64,000 nt of DNA from Stomoxys calcitrans. Taxonomy: Eukaryota > Arthropoda > Insecta > Diptera > Muscidae. The stretch lies in NCBI RefSeq assembly GCF_963082655.1, contig NC_081555.1:17051437-17115436 (forward strand), written 5' to 3'. The notes beneath the pieces are model-generated. The model worked only from the letters and a program-made list of their open reading frames with translations, was not told where the DNA came from and ran no database searches. The position numbers and the translations under genes were made by a program. Below, in pieces: positions 25,801 to 37,800 of this stretch (position 1 is the stretch's first letter; each line of letters opens with the position of its first letter).

Positions 25801-28800
25801 TTCTGAATTCGGTAATGCGTACCAAAGGCTGGGAGACCTCAAAGGTTAAGACCTCCTGAGATGTTGAGGAGTTGCGCGCCATAGGTGTTATCAGCACCTT
25901 ATAGAAAATGCTTAAATTCTGGGCATTGTTGGGGCCTACCCATTTGATGTTAAAATCATCCCAATAGCCTTCGGTTATCTCTATGGCCTCCCTGTCCAAG
26001 GGCTCTGGCACTATGGACTCATCCCTAAAGGGGGCGGCCTCACTGGTAAGCAGGCGTACCTGGTTGAGCCTGTGCTTAAAGGGCAGCTGTATTCTCGATA
26101 TCCTATTGAGTTTCTCCTGCCTTAGAAAAATGGCCGAGTTATCCTTTTCATTCAAAAACATAAAACCCTCGATTTCCTTAACATATTGCAAGGAATTCAA
26201 TCGCACTCTCATATCGTTGGGTAATTGCAGCACCTCCTCCACTTCCTCCATTTGATAATCCAAAGGGCAACGAAACAGCTTCGTATACTCCTCCTGATGT
26301 TGCACCAGCCAATACAGGTATTGGGCCACTATGACAAAGCCTCTTATGCTCTCTCCATTGCCATTGACATGATAATACTCCACCTCCTGACTGGGCATAA
26401 AGCCATTGAGATAACGTCGAACCAGTTTCGTATCGGTGGTATAGTAGATAAAGCCCTTCGAGGAGTCCACCTTCAAATAGCGAGCCTCAAATAAGGGCAA
26501 CAGTTCCCTAGGGCCTCCCTTCAAATCAGAGCGCACCAGGCAGTTTCTTTTGACATCAGACCAATACATTTTGCCACCGCGCCAATCATAGTCCAGACTC
26601 AAAACATTTTCCGCCTCAAAGCCACAGGGTAGATGGTTATGCAGCAAATTGTAGCACTTCAAAGACCTTTCAGGATAATTCACATAAAACAAGGAGCTGT
26701 TGACTTGCACAAAACTCTGAATGTTTTCCGCAGCCAAGCCCCTGATTTCCACTTCCTCAGCCAATTCGTCACTTTCATACAAGCCTGCCTGAGAGGCCCA
26801 TAGCAGTCTATGCTTGGCCATGGGCCAAGTGCGAGTATGCAATTCCTCAGACCATGGGCTGGGTTCTGCTTGACCCATCATTCTGCCATTGGCCCCTGAA
26901 AATAGGGCCCTCACCTTGATTTTATACAAATTGTTGGCTTGCAATCTCTCCACCACAAAAAAGGTGCTTCTTATGCTGCGTATATTGAAGGCACTATTGC
27001 TGGACACATCCATTATCTCCAATTCATATTCCCAGTTACGCCAGCAGGCCTGCGATTGGAATTGCTGAACCTGTGCGGGGGCGGACCACATAATAATGGC
27101 CTTGGTATCCGATAATATGGTCTCCTTCAACTGGGGTTCTTCCATCGGCCGCGGCAGGGGCTGTACTAAACGTGCCTGTTGACTGGTCAAAAAAGGCACC
27201 ATCTTTCCACAAACTTCCAATTCTGAGATAAAAATCAACTCCTCCTCTTTATGGCTAAAATCCTGCTTAAGGAAATGTGTGGCATTGGAAGCCCACAGAA
27301 CATTATTGCCCACATAATGGAAGTTCATTAAGTCGCCTTGTAGTTTGCCAGTCATCGCTCTCCCCAACTTTTTATGGTATTGGCCATCAAAACTTAGCTC
27401 CTGCAGAATTTTCTCCTTGAGATCATAGCTTTTGAGCAAATAACTTTGATAATCCACATAGAATAAACCATTTTCCAAAGATCTGGCAAGGTTGGTAGAT
27501 TTCTTAGAGAACAAATCGATTTTTGTTATATGACCTTCCTCGTCTGATGCAAACAGCCAGCCGTTTACAGGATCTACTTGTAATTGCTTCAAGGATTTTG
27601 TTAAATTGGTGGCTATGAATTGTAAGCCAGAACCTTGTAGATCAGTGGAAACAATTTGCCAGGTATTGGAAGAAATCTGAAAGAAAATAAGAAAATTAGA
27701 TAAAAAAACAAAAAAAAAATAATTAAAAACAGAGCCCAAGACCCTTTATCCGAGAGATTGGTTTATCTTTTATATAAAAATCAATTTGTGTTTGTGTGTC
27801 CCTTATAGACTCAGAAACGTCTGAACCGATTTTCTGGAAAATTTTCACTGATGGTGCATAATGATCCCGTGGTGAAAGTAAATTTTTTGATATCTGAAGG
27901 GGGAGCGGACCCTCCCCCTTATCATAATATTCAGAAACGCCAGATCTCGCAGATGGGTGGTGTTATTTTTAGCGAAATTTTGTGTGCTCGCTTATAGTGT
28001 AACCAACAAACAAAAATTTGGTATTAAAATTTCGGATGGGGCACCTAGGGGGGGGCGCCCCTCCCCAAAACCTACCAAATATATATATGCACCAATCACG
28101 ACAATTTGGGACTCAAATGAAAGGTATTTTAGATAAGAAAACGTATCTGATATCAAAGTGTCGGACCAAGTGTTTGGGGGACGACCCCAGACCCCAAAAC
28201 ATCCCTAAATTGGACATATTTACTCAAATGAAAGGTATACTCCACTAGGAGTTCATCTTCACAAGATTCGTTAGAGCTTGTCATTATGAGCTTCGGTATG
28301 CATCCAGGGGCTGTCGAGAAAGCCGTGGAACCACTCTTCCTCAGGACACAGGACACTTACGGTGTGGACGATTCCTCCGTAGATGCTTCACTAGCTGCTG
28401 CTGTCGAAGTACTTTTTGAGTTCTGTCTTTCACCGCTGGCGCCCACCTTGAGCCCTGTTCAACCATCATCCGGTTGCACAGGGCTCACAGATCTTGCCGG
28501 GTCCCGTGTCGATGCCTTCCCCTCCTGTCTCAATTATGGCAGAGGAATTTTTCAGTCTCCTGCTATCCACCAGATCTTTGAGATGTGATCGATAGTTTCT
28601 CAGGCAAGAGTTCAGCAACAACTACTGAGTCATCTCCCGATTCCCCAACCCCACAGCTTTTCGAGGCCTTCAGGCTCATACAATACAACTTCTTCAGACA
28701 GCTCCAGCTGTCACAGACCATCTCGTAGTGGCCTGCTTATGACTTGAGCTCATGTTCGTTCTCTTTCCTTCTCAAACCTCAAGCGGGCGGATGGACGGAC

Positions 28801-31800
28801 AAACAACAAAACGATTGACGGATAAAAAAATCACCGAACAAACATATGGACGGATAGACAGAAAATCAGACAGTCGTATAGATGGGCGGACGGACAGATA
28901 AACAGTATATGGGTAATATACAACCAGACAAACTGGCCGACAGACAGACAGCCAAACAGACAGCCAGACAAACACCCAGACAGACAACCAGACAGACAGC
29001 CAGACAAACAGCCAGACAGCCAGCCAGGCAGACAGACAGACAGTCAGACAGAAAGTCAGACAGACAGACAGCCAGACAGACAGCCTAACAGCCAAATAGA
29101 AAGCCAGACAGACAGCCAGACAGCCAGATAGGCAGACAGACAGTCAGACAGACAGTCAGACAGACAGCCAGCGAGCCAGACAGACAGACAGTCAGACAGT
29201 CAGGCAGTCCGACAGTCCGACAGTCAGACAGACAGTCAGACAGACAGTCAGACAGACAGTCAGACAGACAGACAGTCAGACAGACAGTCAGACAGACAGA
29301 CAGCCAAACAGAAAGCCAGACAGACAGCCAGACACACAGACAGGCAGACAGACAGACAGACAGCCAGACAGACAACCAGACAGACAGCCAGACAGACAGC
29401 CAGACAGACAGACAGTCAGATAGACAGTCAGACAGACAGTCAGACAGACAGACAGTCAGACAGACAGACAGTCAGATAGACAGTCAGACAGACAGTCAGA
29501 CAGACAGTCAGACAGACAGTCAGACAGACAGTCAGACAGACAGTCAGAGAGACAGTCAGACAGACAGTCAGACAGACAGTCAGACAGACAGTCGGACAGA
29601 CAGTCAGACAGTCAGACAGACAGTCAGACAGACAGTCAGACAGACAGTCAGACAGACAGACAGTCAGACAGACAGCCAAACAGACAGCCAAACAGACAGA
29701 CAGACAGTCAGACAGACAGTCAGACAGACAGTCAGACAGACAGTCAGACAGACAGTCAGACAGACAGTCAGACAGACAGTCAGACAGACAGTCAGACAGA
29801 CAGTCAGACAGACAGTCAGACAGACAGTCAGACAGACAGTCAGACAGACAGTCAGACAGACAGTCAGACAGACAGTCAGACAGACAGTCAGACAGACAGT
29901 CAGACAGACAGTCAGACAGACAGTCAGACAGACAGTCAGACAGACAGTCAGACAGACAGTCAGACAGACAGACAGACAGTCAGACAGACAGTCAGACAGA
30001 CAGTCAGACAGACAGTCAGACAGACAGTCAGACAGACAGTCAGACAGACAGTCAGACAGACAGACAGTCAGACATACAGCCAGACAGTCAGCAAAGCAGA
30101 CAGCCAGACAGACAGTCAGACAGACAGCCAAACAGAAAGCCAGACAGACAGCCAGACAGACAGCCAGACAGACAGTCAGACAGACAGTCAGACAGACAGT
30201 CAGACAGACAGTCAGGCAGACAGTCAGACAGACAGTCAGACAGACAGTCAGACAGACAGTCAGACAGACAATCAGACAGACAGTCGGACAGACAGCCAGC
30301 GAGCCAGACAGTCAGTCAGACAGACAGTCAGTCAGACAGACAGTCAGACAGACAGTCAGACAGACAGTCAGACAGACAGACAGTCAGACAGACAGTCAGA
30401 CAGACAGTCAGACAGACAGACAGTCAGACAGACAGTCAGACAGACAGACAGTCAGACAGACAGTCAGACAGACAGTCAGACAGACAGTCAGACAGACAGT
30501 CAGACAGACAGCCAGACAGACAGCCAGAGAAACAGACAGACAGACAGAAAGATGGACGGAAGGACGGACAGATAGACAGTAGGAAAGACGGATCGCCAGA
30601 CACACAGCCTGACAGACAGCCAGACAAACAGCCAGACAAACAGCCAGACAAACAGCTAGACAAATAGCCAGACAGACAGCCAGACAAACAGCCAGACAGA
30701 CAGCCAGAAAAATAGCCAGACAGCCAGCCAGACAGACAGAGAGTCAGACAGACAGACAGCCAGACAAACAGCCAGACAAACAGCCAGACAAATAGCCAGA
30801 CAGACAGCCAGACAGACAGACATACAGACAGCCAGACAAACAGCCAGACAAACAGCCAGACAGACAGCCAGAAAAATAGCCAGACAGACAGCCAGAGAGG
30901 CAAACAGACAGCCACATAAACAGTCAGACAGACAGCCAGACAGAAGGTTATGGACAGACATACGGACAGATAGGTGAACATAGCTAAATCGAATTTCAAA
31001 GTGTTTCTGAGTCCATGCGTATACTGGGTCTAACTCTCTTCCTTCCGAACAGTTGTAGCGTAGGGTATAGAAAAATCTTACCTCTCCGGCCATATAAATC
31101 ATTTGATTTAGCCAATCCACTGAAAGTTTCCTCACAACAAAACCCTCGATTTCAGGCTTGAGATGAATTTGGGTATAATTTAATGCATTGTCAACATAAA
31201 AACTAAAAAATAAAATAAAAATTTCATATCAAAAATTTTTCTACATAGCCAAAATAGCTTACCTGAATATATGACCCTTAGCGTTCACCACAAACACCTG
31301 TCTGCTATGTTGCAGCACATCGAAATCCATCAAAATTTCTTCACTTTTAAACAAAGTTTTGGTTTCGATTAAAGGATCCAAGGATTTCAAGATAAGACTA
31401 TACTCGCCGGCCACCAGTAGGGAATTTACATCCAATTTTAGGGCAGGGTCATTTATGGCATTGATTTTTCGTACCATAGTTTCTGCATAGGGACCTTCGC
31501 CATCCTGGTTTAGCATAGACAAGCGTATGGTGTATTGGTGGTGGTGGGCGTTGGGAAAAATGTAATAGGAAGCATTTGAGGGTAATAACTGGAAAGAATG
31601 GAGAAGGATTGAGATAAAAATTAACAGAACAAAAAAACGATAATGGTGGTAGGGAAAAACATTGAATAGAGGGAAGGACGGAATGTATGGAAGATGAAGC
31701 AATGACAGAAGAACGTACAACCCAAGGTGGTGCAGACTCATGAAAGGTTTGATGACCAGACCAGTTGCATCTACAGCTAAAAGTATGTCATATCTCTTAC

Positions 31801-34800
31801 CTCTTTGTGTTCAGTGCCACTATTTCCCTCAAAACTTTCAGCTATAAGAATTTTATAATTTGTCACAGGACCATTGGTAAATTTTCCCTTTTCCCAAAAT
31901 ATAGCCACATGATCCTTATCTAAGGCCAGGGCTTGTATTATAAGGGGCGGCGATATGGGAGCACCCATGGCCGGTGTGGTATACACCTCAGAAGCAGGAG
32001 TGTAAAGAACATCATCTAGATTTTGGCCAAAGGGTAATTCAAAACGGAACTGAAAATACCAATAAGAACAAGAGTCAAGTCAAGATAAAAAGCAATTTTC
32101 TTGTCTTTTACTTACCCTGTAGGAGGTGTATGGCACCAGGCCATCCATGATGTCACATTCGAAATTCTCATTACAATTGTAATCGGCCAAATTCCACCAT
32201 TGTTCAGCAATATCCGTTTCCTGTTGCGTATAATCTTCCTTTTGCTGCAATTTTGTCGCATTGTTGGCATGGTCGTCGTCAATTTTCAAAAATGTCTCTC
32301 CTGCCATTGAAGTCCCTTTAGCTGTTGCAGTTGCAGTTGCAGTCACTGACGGCCTTAACTCATAGCGGTATTGTATATTAAATGGACGGCTGGCCAAATA
32401 CTGGGCCGGCAATTGTTCCAAGGCAATGGGCCACTTAAGGGTGAGTGTGTTCACAACTTCATTGTCATGCAACAGCTGGGGCTGTAGTGTAGTCACAACT
32501 CGTTCAACTCGTAATCGTTGCAAGTGCCAATAGAGCCTTTGTGATTGTTCACAGGCGGAAATGCAGGGTAAGTCGTAAGGATAAAATTGCAAGGAGGACT
32601 ACAGGAAAACAAAAAACAAGAAAACGAAAACCAAAACCAAACCATGTCAAAAATTAAAGAAAAAAAAAATAAAACCAAAAAAAAACCAATCACCAGCCTG
32701 AGAAAACTTTTGCTGCTTTGTAAAAAAGGCTTGGTTTTCTTCTTCTTCTTCTTTTTGGCCTTGTCACCATCTTAACTCTCAGCTTTTGTGTGAGAATACT
32801 TACACATGCTTCCTGGCAAGGCTCAAATTCCTTTAAGGCATTCCACCACAGTTCACAGCCATTGAAACACTACAAAGAGTTCGAGAAAAAAAACCCCAAA
32901 CAAACAACAATGAACAAAAGATCAAATAATGAATGAATGAATGATTTGACAAAAAAAAAAAAGTTTGCCACAAACGAAAAATTCCTTAGTGGCAACAAAT
33001 AAGATGACAACCTCAAAGCCACGCACACACTCATACAATCTAAAGGATGTTTCGATCAATGTCAATCATGTGAAAAGAGTTACAAGGCTGAAGACATGAC
33101 AAAACACGAGTACACGAGTAGGTGAGAGTAAATGGGACAGTAGTTACAGAATTTTCAAAAGCGCAAAAAAAAAATGGAAAATACAAATTTAAAGGAAAAT
33201 AAGTAAAGATTTTAAAATAGTTTTCAAATGCAAATTTCAGGGACCCGAGGATGGAAACATCACCGATTTCCTCAAGATTCGGAAGACTAGGATAGGCAAA
33301 GATCCTGAAATATAAGTACGATCCTTATAATGAAACATCAGGCAGTGCAGTGACAGAAGACTTACTAACCGCCTAACGAACAGGGAGCCGATGATGAGAC
33401 TATCACCCACTCCCAAGAAGCCCATTTACTCAAGATTTGGAAGACTGGGATAGGCAAGAATCCTAAGACGTAAATATAAGGAATTGCAGGGTCGGGACAC
33501 TCAATACAGCCTAACGAACAGGGACCTGACGATGGAACCATCAACGACTTTCTCAAGATTCGGAAGACAAGGATAACGCCGTCTTGCTGAAACCACATGT
33601 CATGCAAGTAAAGCTCTTGCTTTTTGGGCAAAAAAAGTTGAATATCATCTCAAGGTAGCGCTCGCCATTCACAGTTACGTTACGATTCGCATTCGCATCT
33701 TTGAAGAAGTACGGTCCAATGATGCCACCAGCCCATAAACTTGCTTTTTGGGCAAAAAAAGTTGGATATCATCTCAAGGTAGCGCTCGCCATTCACAGTT
33801 ACGTTACGATTCGCATTCGCATCTTTGAAGAAGTACGGTCCAATGATGCCACCAGCCCATAAACTTGCTTTTTGGGCAAAAAAAGTTGAATATCATCTCA
33901 AGGTAGTGCTCGCCATTCACAGTTACGTTACGATTTGCATTCGCATCTTTGAAGAAGTACGGTCCGATGATGCCACCAGCCCTTAATTTGCTTTTTGGGC
34001 AAAAAAAGTTGGATATCATCTCAAGGTAGCGCTCGCCATTCACAGTTACGTTACGATTTGCATTCGCATCTTTGAAGAAGTACGATCCAATGATGCCACC
34101 AACCCATAAACTTTCTTTTTGGGCAAAAAAAATTGAATATCATCTCAAGGTAGCGCTCGCCATTCACAGTTAGGTTACGATTCGCATTCGCATCTTTGAA
34201 GAAGTACGGTCCAATGATGCCACCAACCCATAAACTTTCTTTTTGGGCAAAAAAAGTTGAATATCATCTCAAGGTAGTGCTCGCCATTCACAGTTACGTT
34301 ACGATTTGCATTCGCATCTTTGAAGAAGTACGGTCCAATGATGCCACCAGCCCTTAATTTGCTTTTTGGGCAAAAAAAGTTGGATATCATCTCAAGGTAG
34401 CGCTCGCCATTCACAGTTACGTTACGATTCGCATTCGCATCTTTGAAGAAGTACGGTCCAATGATGCCACCAGCCCATAAACTTGCTTTTTGGGCAAAAA
34501 AAGTTGAATATCATCTCAAGGTAGTGCTCGCCATTCACAGTTACGTTACGATTTGCATTCGCATCTTTGAAGAAGTACGATCCAATGATGCCACCAACCC
34601 ATAAACTTTCTTTTTGGGCAAAAAAAATTGAATATCATCTCAAGGTAGCGCTCGCCATTCACAGTTAGGTTACGATTCGCATTCGCATCTTTGAAGAAGT
34701 ACGGTCCAATGATGCCACCAGCCCATAAACCGCACCAAACTGTGACTTTTTCTGGATGCATTGGTAGCTCTTGCAATGCTTCTGGCTGATTTTCACTCCA

Positions 34801-37800
34801 AAATGGACTATTCTAATTTTTTAAGTACCCATTGAGCCAAAAATGAGCTTCGTTGCTTGGTCGAAGAAGCGCGCGATGAACTTTCTTAACAGAGCATGCA
34901 TTTTGATAATAAAAAAATCAATCAATTACAAGCTTTGTTCGTTTGTAAGACGATTCATGGTTAAGTGAAACAAAACACAAAACCCGGCGTGAGCTGTTTA
35001 AATCAAAAATGCAAATTTGCAAATTTTGCCCTTGAACGTTCCACTAAGGAACAGGGGCAAACTCCTCACATATCAATGAGTGCAGTCCGATTCAAGTTTA
35101 AGCTCAATGAAAAGAGGCCTCCTTTTTATAGCCGAGTCCGAACAGAGGGCCGCAGTGCGACACCTCTTTGGAGAAAAGTTTTACATGGCATAGTACCTCA
35201 CAAATGTTGCCAGCATTAGGAGGGGAAAACCACCGCTGAAAATTTTTTTTTGATGGTCTCGCCAGGATTCGAACCCAGGCGTTCAGCGTCATAGGCGGAC
35301 ATGCTAATCTCTGCGCTACAGTGGCCTCACTTGATTTGGCTAAATTTTGACACAAAGAATTCTGCATCTGTGCCAAGTATGTTTCGAATCGATCTACAAT
35401 ATATACTGTATAGGCTCCCTCAAATACCGAATCTCCTATAAGACATCTTGAGATCATAGAAGCCGCACTCAACTCCCAATGTGATTGTTGCAAAATAATT
35501 CATATAAGAATTAAGTGGCGAGAACCCAAGTTTCGGCCCGGGCGAACTTCACACCATTTTACCTGTTGTCTTTAAAACACTGTCTTCTTACTCTCCCATG
35601 TCTTGTTTATTCAATTATGCGGTTATTTAATTTTCTTCCCTTGTCTTTCGAAATCGAAAATTCCCTTAGTGTCGCTTAGCAAAGCAGAAGTCAGACATTG
35701 GGCTTTACAAAAGAATCTCACCTTAGTGGCCATTGTTTCCCATGGTAAGAGTCAAAAAGTTAACAAGACCACATTATGGCTATTAAATTTCAATATCAAG
35801 CCACCCTTGACGTTGTTAATTTTTTTTTGTTTTTGTTTCTGCTTTTGTTTCTAAGGAGTATGGGTTCTGGTTTTGTTTTGTTTTATTTTCTGCCTTGCCT
35901 CTACGGTCTGTGGCAATAGTCTGTGAGACGACGTCAAGGTGTCTGTCTGGTCGTAATCTCCCATGTGACAGTACGAGTATGCATGTAGCCATAGAATGCT
36001 ACGTAGGTATGAATGACTTCATTCCATTCATACTTTAGATATGTCTCAAATTTCACAAACAAAACTTAAATGTCCTTGTAGATGTTTTAAAGCTCTTTGG
36101 CTCTATACTCACTCTGCTATCTCTCTCTCGCTCTCTCTCACTCTCTCTCTCACACTATATCTCTTCATAATAAGTTATTTAAAGATGGGGAGTACTAGGT
36201 GTTTGTGTGACTGCATCTTGGCTATGTTTATTGTGTGTGCGTGTGTGTGTGGGTGTGTGAAAGCAACAAGAAATTGTATGACTACAGCATTGTCTGTCAC
36301 CCATACAGACTCACTTCTAAACACATTGTGATTAATACAAACCAGTAAAGGGCTGCCTAATGAACAAAAAAGCATAGACGGTGTACAAATTTTTTCAAAG
36401 GCTTTGAAAAGGAATCGTCAGCTTAACTTAACTTCTTATTCTTCTAAAGAAAATTATATGGCCATCAGATTTTTATCCAACTAAATTTTGTAATTTTTTC
36501 ATTACTAAGGAGAATTTCATAGAATTTTAAATATGTATGGGCATTAGTATACCCCTGCTGTGGTAATTTTTTTTTTTTTTGTTACTTAGGAAAATTTTTT
36601 GGAATTTTAAATATGTACGGGCATTAGTACACCCCTGCTGTGGTACAGGTTATTATGTAATTATACCCTCCACCATACGATGGGGATATACTAATTTCGT
36701 CATTCTGTTTGTAAAACCTCGAAATATGCGTCTAAGACCCCATAAAGTATATATATTCTTGATCGTCGTGACATTTTAAGTCGAACTAGAGAGCTAGAGA
36801 TATATATTCTTGATCGTCGTGACTAAGTCGAACTAGCCATGTCCGTCCGTCCGTCCGTCTGTCTGTCGAGAGCACGCTAACTTTCGAAGGAGTAAAGCTA
36901 GCCGCTTGAAATTTTGCACAAATACTTCTCATTAGTGTAGGTCGGTTGGGATTGTAAATGGGCCATATCGGTCCATGTTTTGATATAGCTGCCATATAAA
37001 CTGATCTTGGGTCTTGACTTCTTGAGCCTCTAGAGGGCGCAATTCTCATCCGATTTGACTGAAATTTGGCACGCAGTGTTTTGGTATCACTTTCAATAAC
37101 TGCACTAAGTATGGTTTAAATCGGTCCATGTTTTAATGTAGCTGCCATATAAACCGATCTGGGGTCTTGACTTCTTGAGCCTCTAAAGGGCGCAATTCTC
37201 ATCCGATTTGACTGAAATTTGGCACGCAGTGTTTTGGTATCACTTCCAATAATTACGCTAAGTATGGTCAAAATCGGTCCATGTTTTGATGTAGCTGCCA
37301 TATAAACTGATCTTGGGTCTTGACTTCTTGAGCCTCTAGAGGGCGCAATTTTCGTCCGATTGGACTGCAATTTTCCATGTTGTATTCTGATATCACTTCC
37401 AATAACTGTGCTAAGTATGGCGCAAATCGGTTCATAACCTGATATAGCTGCCATATAAACCGATCTGGGGTCTTGACTTCTTGAGCCTCTAAAGGGCGCA
37501 ATTCTCATCCCATTTGAATGAAATTTGGCACGCAGCGTTTTGATATCACTTCCAACAACTGTGTTAAGTATGATTCAAATCGGTTAATAATCTGGTATAG
37601 CTGCCATATAAACCGATCTGGGGTCTTGACTTCTTGAGCCTCTAAAGGGCGCAATTCTCATCCGATTTGACTGAAATTTGGCACGCAGTGTTTTGGTATC
37701 ACTTCCAAATAATTACGCTAAGTGTGGTCAAAATCGGTCCATGTTTTGATGTAGCTGCCATATAAACTGATCTTGGGTCTTGACTTCTTGAGCCTCTAGA

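Noticed and set aside
27677..27739. ATG and hydrophobic start upstream of exon G, looking like a signal peptide ([16 protein letters not shown])
   Set aside because: It lies upstream of a good acceptor (TTTCTTTCAG) whose use restores Sev homology with exon F. The hydrophobic stretch is translated intron T/A-rich sequence.
28286..28588. 100-codon plus-strand frame
   Set aside because: The opposite strand is more protein-like and neither shows a known domain.
29664..30131. Open frame of repeated CLTV residues
   Set aside because: Direct translation of the 12-mer simple repeat; intronic.
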